The notes beneath the pieces were generated by a model. It was given only the letters and a program-made list of their open reading frames with translations, made no database searches and had not been told where the DNA came from. A DNA stretch of 64,000 nt, from the NCBI GenBank assembly GCA_023430975.1, contig JAEYYB010000078.1:1-64000 (forward strand). The letters run 5' to 3'. This DNA is from Bacillota bacterium (GTDB lineage: Bacteria > Bacillota > Clostridia > Acetivibrionales > DSM-2933). A program made the translations under genes and the position numbers. How positions within the stretch are numbered: position 1 is the stretch's first letter; each line of letters begins with the position of its first letter. This document shows, one piece after another, positions 20,643 to 30,863 of the stretch.

Positions 20643-21670
20643 GAAGACTTTTAAATACTCTATATGTTGTTACGCCAGATTCTTATTTGGCTTGTGAAGG
20701 CGAAAATGTTCTTGTGAAGGCAGATGATGAAATTAAATTCAGAATACCAATTCATAACCTTGAAGGAATCATAACATTTGGATATTCAGGGGCAAGTCCC
20801 GCACTGATGAGACTTTGCTGTGAACGAGGAGTTGCGTTTTCATTTTTGAGTTCTAGTGGTTATTTCTTAGGAAGAGTAACAGGAAAAGCACATGGAAATG
20901 TGTTGTTAAGAAGAACCCAATATAGATGGGCGGACAATGAGGAAATAACCTTACGTTTATCAAAAAGGTTTCTGGAAGCGAAAATTTTGAATTCCAGAGT
21001 TTGCCTTCAAAGGGCATTAAGGGATCATGGAGGGAAAATAGAAACAGGAGATATAACAGCAGCAGTAAATACATTGAAGCAGTTGGCAGAGGTTGTTGAA
21101 GATGTCATAAATTTAAGTATATTAAGAGGAGTTGAAGGAGAGGCAGCCAGAGAATACTTTAAATGCTTTGATAATATGATACTTTGTCAAAAAGAAGAGT
21201 TTTGTTTTCATGAAAGAATTCGTAGACCTCCTACTGACAATGTAAATGCATTACTTTCATTTTTGTATACCATATTATCACATGATGTTGAAGCTGCTTT
21301 GGAATCTGTAGGTTTAGATCCACAAGTTGGTTTTCTTCACAGAGACAGACCTGGGAGAAGTAGTCTGGCTCTTGATATGATGGAAGAATTTAGAGCTTAT
21401 TTTGTTGATAGAATGGTATTGTCACTGATTAACAGGAAACAGGTAAATGGAAATGGCTTTATAAAAAAAGAATGTGGTGCAGTCATAATGACTGATGATA
21501 CAAAAAAAATCATTCTGGCAGAATGGCAAAATAAAAAGAAGGAGGAGATTAAACATCCATATTTGAATGAAAAAATACCAATTGGTCTAATACCATATGC
21601 TCAAGCGTTGTTGATTGCCAGGCATATTAGAGGTGATTTGGATGATTACCCTCCGTTCTTTTGGAAGTAG
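20639..21670 (+). CDS. cas1: Cas1, spacer integrase (type I-C)
   Basis: 343 residues, the normal length. The catalytic metal ligands can be placed at E166 (GVEGEAAREYF), H234 (VGFLH) and D246 with E249 (LALDMMEEF). With Cas2 it inserts new spacers at the leader end of the array. It starts inside the cas4 stop (ATGA overlap), so it is translationally coupled, and is followed by cas2 after 10 bp. Confidence 0.96.
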   Translation: MRRLLNTLYVVTPDSYLACEGENVLVKADDEIKFRIPIHNLEGIITFGYSGASPALMRLCCERGVAFSFLSSSGYFLGRVTGKAHGNVLLRRTQYRWADNEEITLRLSKRFLEAKILNSRVCLQRALRDHGGKIETGDITAAVNTLKQLAEVVEDVINLSILRGVEGEAAREYFKCFDNMILCQKEEFCFHERIRRPPTDNVNALLSFLYTILSHDVEAALESVGLDPQVGFLHRDRPGRSSLALDMMEEFRAYFVDRMVLSLINRKQVNGNGFIKKECGAVIMTDDTKKIILAEWQNKKKEEIKHPYLNEKIPIGLIPYAQALLIARHIRGDLDDYPPFFWK

Positions 21671-21680
21671 GTGATAGATT

Positions 21681-21971
21681 ATGATGGTACTTATTACATA
21701 TGATGTTGATACAACTACTATTGTCGGAGAGAAAAGGTTGAGAAGAATTTCAAAGCTTTGTAGGGATTATGGACAAAGGGTTCAAAAATCAGTTTTTGAG
21801 TGTTTAGTTGATCCTAATCAAATGGCTTTATTAAAAAATAAACTTTTGAATGTTATGGATAAAGATAAGGATAGTTTAAGATTTTATTATATCGGAAGTA
21901 ATTGGAAACCAAAAATTGAACATGTAGGAGCAAAACCAGGATATGATCCTGATGGAGTTTTGATTACATAG
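21681..21971 (+). CDS. cas2: Cas2, structural partner of Cas1 in spacer acquisition
   Basis: 96 residues with the ferredoxin-like start MMVLITYDVDT and the arginine-rich RRISKLCRDYGQRVQKSVFE segment of Cas2. Cas2 dimers bridge two Cas1 dimers during integration. It is the last gene of the operon and is followed directly by the leader and array. A GTAGGTGATAG segment precedes the ATG; a second in-frame ATG follows immediately. Confidence 0.96.
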   Translation: MMVLITYDVDTTTIVGEKRLRRISKLCRDYGQRVQKSVFECLVDPNQMALLKNKLLNVMDKDKDSLRFYYIGSNWKPKIEHVGAKPGYDPDGVLIT

Positions 21972-22139
21972 TCCGCGATATTAATGTTAACATTAGTTTT
22001 CAGTTAGGTTCGCACATTAGTGTCTTCAATGAGTTGAAGGTATTTGATAAGGTTAATTCGTTCTTTTCCGCTATTAATTATTAGGTTCGCGGCAATAGGG
22101 CTTGAAATAATAGAATTAGTAAGTTTTTGCATAATAACT
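21972..22139 (+). promoter_or_regulatory. CRISPR leader
   Basis: This 168-bp AT-rich stretch separates cas2 from the first repeat. The decamer TTAGGTTCGC occurs twice (22004-22013 and 22081-22090), which could be a binding site for integration or transcription. Placement beside cas2 and the intact first repeats identifies it as the leader end. Confidence 0.75.
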
Positions 22140-25100
22140 GTCGCGCCCCTTACGGGCGTGTGGATTGAAACACTTAAAGAAAGACTAATACGAGAAGAAT
22201 TTAGTCGCGCCCCTTACGGGCGTGTGGATTGAAACGCCAAGGTTAGAGACACAGCAAACCAAAGAGAGCAGTCGCGCCCCTTACGGGCGTGTGGATTGAA
22301 ACTAATGCTGCCTTTTTGCCGTTCTCAAAAGCTGTCTTTGGTCGCGCCCCTTACGGGCGTGTGGATTGAAACACAAGCTACTAACACTCTCACGCTTGCC
22401 CCCCCCTTTAGTCGCGCCCCTTACGGGCGTGTGGATTGAAACAACTAATCCGGATTTAACCCACCAATTTTTTTGTCGCGCCCCTTACGGGCGTGTGGAT
22501 TGAAACATGGTAACGATTTGTCAGCTGCTATAGATTGGAACGTCGCGCCCCTTACGGGCGTGTGGATTGAAACAATGTACAAATCAATGCTTTTACTGAT
22601 TCTGTAAGTCGCGCCCCTTACGGGCGTGTGGATTGAAACTTTAATATTAAAGCAACACCTATGCTGACAGAAGAGTCGCGCCCCTTACGGGCGTGTGGAT
22701 TGAAACTGGAGAAGATATATTAAGGAGTAGGGGAGCATTTGTCGCGCCCCTTACGGGCGTGTGGATTGAAACTTCACTTGTGCAGATGTCATTGTCTCCT
22801 TCGGTACGTCGCGCCCCTTACGGGCGTGTGGATTGAAACCTATCCCCATGTGTTGGTTTAGGCCATACTATAGGGTCGCGCCCCTTACGGGCGTGTGGAT
22901 TGAAACATTATTTCTGTATCTGAACAAGTATCATATGTAAGTCGCGCCCCTTACGGGCGTGTGGATTGAAACTCCAAACATTTCCGCACATGCCTTGCTG
23001 TTTGGGTCGCGCCCCTTACGGGCGTGTGGATTGAAACCCTGTTTAACTGGGCCAATGCTATAACAGGAATACGTCGCGCCCCTTACGGGCGTGTGGATTG
23101 AAACTTATCAGGATATTGGGCTTTAAAGTTGCCATTTGGTCGCGCCCCTTACGGGCGTGTGGATTGAAACTTCAGCAAAACTACCATCTTCTAAAGTATA
23201 TCTTGGTCGCGCCCCTTACGGGCGTGTGGATTGAAACAGCAAAATTGGCTTGATATCTTGGTAGTATTGTTTGTCGCGCCCCTTACGGGCGTGTGGATTG
23301 AAACCCTCAACTGCTTTCCATCCTTCAACCTGATTACCGTCGCGCCCCTTACGGGCGTGTGGATTGAAACCATTAACTGCTTTATAAAGTATCTTGGGAT
23401 AGGTGTCGCGCCCCTTACGGGCGTGTGGATTGAAACGACAATGTTATTTGGTAAGGAAATATGAAAAAACCGTCGCGCCCCTTACGGGCGTGTGGATTGA
23501 AACTGTTAGGATCAATCAGGTTGGCAGCTATTTGGTTTATGTCGCGCCCCTTACGGGCGTGTGGATTGAAACTATTGATACTCTATCAGTGCCATTAGAA
23601 TAAATAAGTCGCGCCCCTTACGGGCGTGTGGATTGAAACAATGCCATTATGCAATCAAGCCTTAAAGCTCAAGAGTCGCGCCCCTTACGGGCGTGTGGAT
23701 TGAAACTCCGCATAAGTAACTTAAAGAAACACCAAAATATGTCGCGCCCCTTACGGGCGTGTGGATTGAAACCTTCGGTAGCTCCTTCAATAGACCCAAC
23801 ACCCAGTCGCGCCCCTTACGGGCGTGTGGATTGAAACTCCAACTATGTTTACGGAAGGTGAGGATAATGAAAGTCGCGCCCCTTACGGGCGTGTGGATTG
23901 AAACTACAGCACCGGTTGCCGACTTGAAGAGGCTATTAAGTCGCGCCCCTTACGGGCGTGTGGATTGAAACAATTAAAAGTCATGGTTTATGCGATATAG
24001 CGGATAGTCGCGCCCCTTACGGGCGTGTGGATTGAAACGTTCGTAAGTAAATAGTTCCCGCTAATTACTTAGTCGCGCCCCTTACGGGCGTGTGGATTGA
24101 AACAACAAGTTATTGCGGCTCTGGAAAAGGATAATGAGTCGCGCCCCTTACGGGCGTGTGGATTGAAACTTCTTAAGTTTATGAGATTAGTTAATTCATT
24201 TTGTCGCGCCCCTTACGGGCGTGTGGATTGAAACACAAGATGGAATACAATTTGATAAATCATTTTTAGTCGCGCCCCTTACGGGCGTGTGGATTGAAAC
24301 GATGAAAAAAGCACTGAATTTTCAAAATTAATTGGGTCGCGCCCCTTACGGGCGTGTGGATTGAAACTTAAATAGGAGGTACAGCAATGATAACTATACA
24401 TACGTCGCGCCCCTTACGGGCGTGTGGATTGAAACAAAAGATTATCTGAAATATGGTGGAAGAGGAATTAGTCGCGCCCCTTACGGGCGTGTGGATTGAA
24501 ACTGTCAAATGATGAGATCAGAGCTATTTCTAATTTTATGTCGCGCCCCTTACGGGCGTGTGGATTGAAACCATGGAATACGAATTTTGCTTAAGAATAT
24601 AATCCGTCGCGCCCCTTACGGGCGTGTGGATTGAAACTTTGCATCACCGACTAATTTAAAAATATCTTTTGTACGTCGCGCCCCTTACGGGCGTGTGGAT
24701 TGAAACTTGCTTTATCACTCTCAAATTCCAGGACTCTATCTGCGTCGCGCCCCTTACGGGCGTGTGGATTGAAACAATGGTATGCTAAAAAAGTAGGTTG
24801 GTTTGAAGAGTCGCGCCCCTTACGGGCGTGTGGATTGAAACAGCAAAAGATATAATAAAAAAGAGTAATGAATAACGTCGCGCCCCTTACGGGCGTGTGG
24901 ATTGAAACAATATCTTTAAGGAAATCATCAATACATGTAGGTGCGTCGCGCCCCTTACGGGCGTGTGGATTGAAACTTGGTTTCCTTGTCGACTATGTAA
25001 TTCTTTATCTGTCGTGCCCCTTACGGGCGTGTGGATTGAAACAATATCCCATCCAGTGCCTCCGATTTCTGCATCAGTCGCGCCCCTTACGGGCGTGTGG

Positions 25101-26967
25101 ATTGAAACACAAAAGTGACCTCTATACCAACACCTATCAAGTTTGTCGCGCCCCTTACGGGCGTGTGGATTGAAACATATTATCTTCATTTTTAAAATAA
25201 TCATAAACAGGTCGCGCCCCTTACGGGCGTGTGGATTGAAACACCTATAATACTATTTGATAGATTAAATATTTTTGTCGCGCCCCTTACGGGCGTGTGG
25301 ATTGAAACTAGAGAATGGCAAGCATGGCGAATTGTTTAGGGAGTCGCGCCCCTTACGGGCGTGTGGATTGAAACATTATTGTAATGAGTCCAGTCAATAC
25401 CGAACTCAGTCGTGCCCCTTACGGGCGTGTGGATTGAAACTTTCTCATGAGTGAACCATTTTCTTTGACGCTTTCGTCGCGCCCCTTACGGGCGTGTGGA
25501 TTGAAACGATACTTTGCGTGTCGGTTTCATCTAAAAAAACAGGTCGCGCCCCTTACGGGCGTGTGGATTGAAACTATCTGGCACGCCATTATTTCCAGGC
25601 GAAACCGTCGCGCCCCTTACGGGCGTGTGGATTGAAACTTCGTAAGCTACTAACCAAGATGATTTGGGGTTTGTCGCGCCCCTTACGGGCGTGTGGATTG
25701 AAACATTAAGCTTTGTTGAATTACTAATAATAGCTTTAGTCGCGCCCCTTACGGGCGTGTGGATTGAAACCATACTATTTTAGCCTGTTCTTTATCTACT
25801 GCAGCACGTCGCGCCCCTTACGGGCGTGTGGATTGAAACCATGATGGTTTGCTGTTTGATGATGAATCAGGCGGGTCGCGCCCCTTACGGGCGTGTGGAT
25901 TGAAACTTTTATATTAACAGTCTTTTCACATACTTGATCTAAGTCGCGCCCCTTACGGGCGTGTGGATTGAAACTAAAGTTTTACCTGTAATTATAGTAT
26001 TATAAGTATTTCGTCGCGCCCCTTACGGGCGTGTGGATTGAAACCTTTATGAAGGAATGGGATAAAAAAGACTGTATGTCGCGCCCCTTACGGGCGTGTG
26101 GATTGAAACATTGTATGAACCTTCCAACCAGTAAAGAGCGGGACGTCGCGCCCCTTACGGGCGTGTGGATTGAAACCACATAAATATACAATATAAGTAT
26201 AAAACATTAGGTCGCGCCCCTTACGGGCGTGTGGATTGAAACAGTTTACTTCCCGATGATTGAAAGGCAGCTTGAGTCGCGCCCTTACGGGCGTGTGGAT
26301 TGAAACCCACATGTCGGCCCAGTAACTTGTTGTATCATTTTGTCGCGCCCCTTACGGGCGTGTGGATTGAAACCTCCAGGATGGTCATGGATTGATCCAT
26401 TGAAAGAAGTCGCACCCCTTACGGGCGTGTGGATTGAAACTTTTTGAATTCTTCTGTTGTCATACCGTGAGTTTTTGTCGCGCCCCTTACGGGCGTGTGG
26501 ATTGAAACTTTGATATAAGACTCATTACTTTCACTTGCTCCTGTCGCGCCCCTTACGGGCGTGTGGATTGAAACAATACCTTGACTATATGGTATAATAC
26601 ATATATAAGTCGTGCCCTTGCGGGCGTGTGGATTGAAACTCTACCTCCTGTATAGTTAAAAGAATAGCTTTTAGGTCGCCCCTTGCGGGCGTGTGGATTG
26701 AAACTGCAGATGATATTGCAAATAAAAGCATGGAGTTAGTCGTGCCCCTTGCGGGCGTGTGGATTGAAACTGTCATATTACTTAAGCTGCAGTTTTCCAT
26801 ACATGGTCGCACCCCTTGCGGGCGTGTGGATTGAAACTGCAACAACGAATGTGAAAGACATAAGAATTGTGTCGCCCCTTGCGGGCGTGTGGATTGAAAC
26901 TGTAATTTGATCTCCTTTCTTAACACTCTTAGTTAGTCGTGCCCCTTGCGGGCGTGTGGATTCAAAT
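22140..26967 (+). CRISPR. Type I-C CRISPR array, about 73 repeats of 32 bp and 72 spacers
   Basis: The consensus repeat is 32 bp, begins GTCGCGCCCC and ends ATTGAAAC, with a CGCCC-CTTAC-GGGCG hairpin as in other I-C repeats. I counted 73 repeats with a period of about 66 bp; spacers run from about 32 to 38 nt and none is duplicated by eye. Repeats are near-identical until about 26.6 kb. Variants occur at 25011 and 25409 (GTCGTG), 26276 (one C missing) and 26409 (GTCGCA). The last six (26609, 26675, 26739, 26806, 26871, 26936) carry TTGC in place of TTAC and are 30-32 nt long. The final repeat has a damaged end (TTCAAAT). Leader side is at 22140, trailer at 26967. Open frames across the array are artefacts of the repeat. 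Confidence 0.98.
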
Positions 26968-27077
26968 TGATTTGATTATTATAATATCTAAAAGGTTTAT
27001 GGGATTATTCAGATACCAAAAAAGTTTGGATGTAATAATATGGAAAGCATACATAAATCAATTGAGTATCTTTCGCA

Positions 27078-27126
27078 AAAATGGCCTTCACGCTTACAGG
27101 CAAATAGGGTGAAGGTCATTTTTATT
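27078..27126 (+). terminator. Terminator beyond the CRISPR trailer
   Basis: ATGGCCTTCAC (27081-27091) pairs with GTGAAGGTCAT (27109-27119) with one G-U pair, followed by TTTTTATTTT. It would end array transcription about 115 bp after the last repeat. Confidence 0.7.
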
Positions 27127-27321
27127 TTCTAAAATTAAATTGTTAAAAGTTGTATATAGCTTCTAATGATTCAAATTGTATATTATAATAATAATGTGAA
27201 TTATTGAAGTGTATGAGAAATAAAAGTATTTACAAAATATTTTGATATGTAATCTTCATAATTAATGACATCCAGGCAGGGACCCCAAAGGAAACGGCGG
27301 AGCAAAAAGCAGGAGGTAAAT

Positions 27322-27519
27322 ATGAAATATGCACCTGGCCAGCATGTAAGATATAAGAAATATACTGCACAAATTGTTTTCTGCTTTCCTGCAGATGAGA
27401 ATGGCAAGGATGCATATGCTATTAAGTATTTAAAAGGAGATACAGAATTTCATAGACGATGTATGGAAGATGAGCTTTCTGAAGATAACCAAATGCATTT
27501 GGATGATATATTAAAATAG
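27322..27519 (+). CDS. Small protein of unknown function upstream of a tyrosine recombinase
   Basis: 65 residues from ATG 27322, chosen because AGGAGG lies 5 nt upstream; an in-frame start at 27265 has no site. The protein begins MKYAPGQHVRYKKY and ends in an acidic tail. The beta-rich first half resembles small SH3- or KOW-like folds in general character only. It is 22 bp from the recombinase gene and probably cotranscribed, so it may belong to the same mobile unit. No family recognised. Confidence 0.55.
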   Translation: MKYAPGQHVRYKKYTAQIVFCFPADENGKDAYAIKYLKGDTEFHRRCMEDELSEDNQMHLDDILK

Positions 27520-27541
27520 GAAGAACAGGGGAATGTGTGCT

Positions 27542-28111
27542 ATGGAGTTTGTTCAGCCAATAAGAGAAAAAAGTCAAATAGAGTCTATAAAAATGTACTT
27601 GAAAGGGTATAACTTCAGGGACTACTGCTTATTTACCCTGGGAATCAATTCTGCTCTCCGGATAAGTGATCTTCTTAATCTTAAAATATCAGATGTTGTA
27701 GATGAAAAGAAGCAACCCAGGAACCGGATCCAGATGAGAGAAAAGAAAACCGGAAAGACAAAGGATTTTCCAATATCAGATACGGCTAAAAAGGCTATTA
27801 AAGAATATCTCAAGCTGCGTGGAAACTACTCATTGGATGAAGCACTTTTCCCATCAAGGAAAGGTGGAGGAGCTCTTCTTAGAAACCAGGCTTATAAGGT
27901 AATTAACAGAGCTGCAAGAGCTGCAGGCATAACCGAGAAGATTGGGTCCCACACTATGAGAAAAACATTTGCCTACCAGGCATATCAAACAGGTGTAGAT
28001 ATAACTTTGATACAGAAGCTCCTGAACCATTCGGCACCAAGTGTTACTCTTGCATATATAGGGATTACCAGGGACCAGATGGATGATGTTTACTTGAACT
28101 TGAATCTATAG
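27542..28111 (+). CDS. Short tyrosine recombinase (phage integrase family)
   Basis: About 189 residues from ATG 27542 (MEFVQPIREKSQIES); an ATG at 27533 is also possible but sits too close to the CAGGGG site. The catalytic residues can all be placed: Arg in ALRISDLL, a Lys in the beta hairpin (KKTGK), HTMR, LLNH and the Tyr of LAYIGI. It lacks the long N-terminal arm-binding domain, as is usual for this short Firmicutes class. Such enzymes resolve or integrate DNA by strand exchange. It marks the start of the accessory region just past the CRISPR array. No attachment site is obvious. Confidence 0.88.
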   Translation: MEFVQPIREKSQIESIKMYLKGYNFRDYCLFTLGINSALRISDLLNLKISDVVDEKKQPRNRIQMREKKTGKTKDFPISDTAKKAIKEYLKLRGNYSLDEALFPSRKGGGALLRNQAYKVINRAARAAGITEKIGSHTMRKTFAYQAYQTGVDITLIQKLLNHSAPSVTLAYIGITRDQMDDVYLNLNL

Positions 28112-28224
28112 AATCAGGATCTGGAACAGGATTCTGGATGATATCAAACGGCGGATCAGCTGAGAGTGAATAATTTAATATGCCAGGGAGCTGCTGAATA
28201 ATAAAATAGAAGGAAGAAATAAAA

Positions 28225-28473
28225 ATGTTGTTTTCTAAAGGTGATGGAAGGATTTACAAGATAATGTTTTTTAACATGACAAAAATAATTTGGATTGAAA
28301 CAAGTGATGATGAGATTATAAACGAAATTTTTAATAAATTGAAAGACGGTTTGCCAAGATGCACTTTGAGTGACTTAATCAGTTTGATAAATAGATATGG
28401 AATAGCCTATAAATATATATACAACTTGGATTCTGTAGTAGGTAAGATTGATGGGGAATATAAGCTGTATTGA
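28225..28473 (+). CDS. Hypothetical small protein
   Basis: 82 residues, preceded by GAAGGAAG about 8 nt before the ATG. No recognisable domain; the middle looks helical (DDEIINEIFNKLKDGLP). It follows the recombinase on the same strand. An 11-base match to the end of the CRISPR repeat (TGGATTGAAAC at 28291) falls inside its reading frame and is probably chance. Confidence 0.4.
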   Translation: MLFSKGDGRIYKIMFFNMTKIIWIETSDDEIINEIFNKLKDGLPRCTLSDLISLINRYGIAYKYIYNLDSVVGKIDGEYKLY

Positions 28474-28865
28474 ATATAAAGATTTGTTTGTTCGTGAGGG
28501 AAAGGTTATGTACTATAGATGAGAAGAAAGAAGAAAAGAAATAGTTATGGAATATGATTTATTTAAAACCTATTGCACATGTGAGCTCTTAAACAATAAA
28601 ACTATTATAAGTGGCACTGGAAGTATACTAAAATACTCATACTACTGTTTTGCATACTAAAACTTTCTTTTGTGGTAGTCACTTTTGGGAAATGAATGTA
28701 ACTAAGCCATATGAGCTTATGGAAGCATAGGCAATCATAGGCCCCTGAAGGTTTTTGACAAGCAATACTTTTTAAAACATATATACATACATATATACAT
28801 ACATATATATTTCAAAGATTGGTGTTAAGACCGGGAAGTTAGCCAGACACTGTAGCGCTTATTGA
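28474..28865. other. Non-coding or decayed stretch with a short tandem repeat
   Basis: No supported gene. An alternating purine-pyrimidine tract (ACATATATACAT repeated about three times) lies at 28777-28810, just before the truncated kinase. The stretch probably contains the deletion or insertion point that removed the kinase N-terminus. Confidence 0.4.
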
Positions 28866-29690
28866 GCATTTACAATATGCGAATTAAAGGAGTCCTACAA
28901 TGTTCCAGGTGGTGAAACTGGTAACTCAGCACTAGTTCTTGCTAAGTTCGGCCTTAGTGTTAAGCTTGACGGACCATTTCTTGGAATAAAAACACAAAAC
29001 AATATCCCTCAGTTCTATGATAAATGGGGAATAGATTGCACCGGATTAACTTATGATTCAACCTATGATGGGGTAGAAGATATGGTATTAATCGATAAAA
29101 ATTCCAGGACTGTTTTTGGAAAATTTGCAAATTATTTTAGCGGGCCGAAGAGATGGAGTATTCCTGATAGAAATGCCATACGAAAATCAAAAATTGTTTC
29201 GATAGATACGTTTTTCAATGGGGAATCAACATTAGCTTCAAAATTTTGTGTTGAGGAAGGAAAAAGCTATGTAACAATAGACTGTATGCCGGACAGCGAA
29301 ATTTTTAAAAATGCAACAGCAGTTGTTATATCCAATGAGTTTATAAAGAATAATTTTTCACAAGAAGATATTGGTAGTTTGTTTGAAAGATACACCAATA
29401 TGACCAACAGCCTTGTAATCTTTACTTTTGGTGCACGGGAAATTCTTTATGGAAGAAGAGGGAGTAAGGCCAATAGATTTATCCCTTATAAGGTCCAAGC
29501 GAAAAGTACATTAGGTGCAGGAGATACTTTCAGGGCAGGAGTTGTTTACGGTATTTTTAAAGGTTGGGATGATGAAAAAACAGTTAGATTTGCTGCTGCA
29601 ACAGCAGCTTCTGTATGTGCAAGATTTCCTTTAGCTTTTAATCCTCCGTCTCTAGAAGAAGTTACTTGCCTAATGAATGGCAAATTTTAA
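28866..29690 (+). pseudogene. PfkB-family sugar kinase lacking its N-terminus
   Basis: The frame is open from 28866, directly after a TGA, to the stop at 29690. It contains the first PfkB signature region (VPGGETGNSALVLAKFGL) and the second (STLGAGDTFRAGVVYGIF with catalytic Asp), so the protein is a ribokinase/PfkB-type carbohydrate kinase that phosphorylates a sugar with ATP. About 275 residues remain of the usual 300-320; the first strands and the start codon are gone. An internal ATG at 29082 would give only 202 residues without the first motif. The short tandem repeat just upstream may mark the rearrangement. Confidence 0.75.
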
Positions 29691-29900
29691 GATGCCAACT
29701 AAAGCTCTTGGAAACCAGAGAATATCAGGGAAAAATATTTTTCCATATAGGGGTTTGCCGGCACTAGTTTTCCTTTTCGTCAATTGTCTCACATTGTCCC
29801 CAGAACGTTGCAAGAATAATCACTTACTTAACTAACACTATAATTATCAACTTTGAATTTTTGCAAATCTAAATCCAACATTAGACTACAAAATAAAACT

Positions 29901-29924
29901 AGAGTATAATTAGATTTATACTCT
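29901..29924 (+). promoter_or_regulatory. Perfect inverted repeat overlapping a TATAAT box
   Basis: AGAGTATAA (29901-29909) and TTATACTCT (29916-29924) are perfect complements around 6 nt. A TATAAT lies inside the left arm, about 45 bp before the TTG-started gene at 29957, so this could be an operator on its promoter. Confidence 0.4.
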
Positions 29925-29956
29925 TAATTTGGTGTTGTTCTTATTGGAGGGATAAA

Positions 29957-30376
29957 TTGAAAATACTAGTAGGCTGCATTAAAATTTTAACATTAGATAA
30001 GATTGGTACAAGGTTTATTTATGTTGATACTGATTCGGGATTTACATATAATGTCACTGATGCTTTGTGTAAATCAATTGACACATTCAACAAAGCTATT
30101 GGTAAAGTTAGAATACCTTATAAATATGAAAATGGGTTAGCTGTATATAAAAATGGTTATGGACTAACACATGTTTTTGAACCATCAATATTTAAAAATA
30201 TATGGACAGTAACAGGCGAAAGAGTTACTTTCCCTTTACCTGAATGTACAATGGATATATATACTCCAGAAGACATTAAAAACATATTAAAATGTAAAGA
30301 TGCTTATGATCCTGATCTTATAGATGCAGTAACAAACCACTATAAAAAAATTGGAAATAGTAAAGTAAGGAGTTAG
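29957..30376 (+). CDS. Hypothetical protein with a TTG start
   Basis: 139 residues. TTG at 29957 is chosen because GGAGGGAT lies 4 nt upstream and no ATG is better placed. The protein contains YENGLAVYKNGYGLTHVFEP and ends with a helical, Lys-rich tail. No family recognised. It stands alone with its own promoter candidate, among truncated mobile-element genes. Confidence 0.5.
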   Translation: MKILVGCIKILTLDKIGTRFIYVDTDSGFTYNVTDALCKSIDTFNKAIGKVRIPYKYENGLAVYKNGYGLTHVFEPSIFKNIWTVTGERVTFPLPECTMDIYTPEDIKNILKCKDAYDPDLIDAVTNHYKKIGNSKVRS

Positions 30377-30442
30377 ATTTTATGAGGATACTAAAGTGGG
30401 CTTTGCTCAAAACCCAATAAAAGCCGTAAATCAAGTAAACAG

Positions 30443-30472
30443 TTGAAAAATGCGTTGCCAATCGCTTATAAT
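30443..30472 (+). promoter_or_regulatory. Sigma-A-type promoter before a transposase-like fragment
   Basis: TTGAAA (30443-30448) and TATAAT (30467-30472) are 18 bp apart. ATGCGTTGC inside the spacer (30450-30458) is repeated inverted as GCAACGCAT at 30507-30515, just at the start of the downstream fragment, so the pair could form a hairpin in the transcript or bind a regulator. Confidence 0.5.
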
Positions 30473-30513
30473 GAATTTACCCAAAAACATAAATAAGGAT
30501 GAGTGAGCAACGC

Positions 30514-30699
30514 ATGGATACATTATTACGCAGATTCAGTACAATAATCAAGGTGAGTATAGAAGGTTTTGACCGGTTGGTATTTAAAGGTACTCTTAAA
30601 CCTATAGCATTTGCATTGGAGATGCAAGGCTTCCTTAAAAGCCAAGTCCAGCAAGTTTCTTTATTTGCTTGGAATGTTCAAATCTTCCTATATCCCTAA
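30514..30699 (+). pseudogene. N-terminal fragment of a mobile-element-type protein
   Basis: About 60 residues starting MDTLLRRFSTIIKVSIEGF, followed by DRLVFKGTL. The pattern 'SGFDRLVFRGTLR' opens a family of roughly 450-residue proteins seen in many mobile elements of unclear function. Here the reading frame leaves the family after about 45 residues, so only the N-terminus remains. It keeps a strong promoter. An ATG at 30499 is an alternative start. Family recall is from memory and moderate. Confidence 0.45.
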
Positions 30700-30863
30700 C
30701 TTCGTCAATGAATATAGCATGTCACAACGCCAATACCCTTGATGTCTAACAGTTGCTTTATATATTCTAAGCTGGTGGTATTCTATTTTCAAAGGCCATT
30801 TTATTTCATTGCAGGAATGCTCCAAATTATTTTTCATATACACTTATTTTTTCAATGTGATTG

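Noticed and set aside
26575..26608. Spacer with TTGACT and TATAAT that looks like a promoter
   Set aside because: The boxes are only about 8 bp apart, far too close for a promoter.
22044..26926. Many short reading frames on both strands across the array, with repeated VAPLTGVWIET or VSIHTPVRGAT
   Set aside because: They are translations of the CRISPR repeat in different frames and carry no ribosome binding sites of their own.
28291..28301. TGGATTGAAAC identical to the CRISPR repeat end
   Set aside because: It lies inside a reading frame and has no hairpin half; likely chance.
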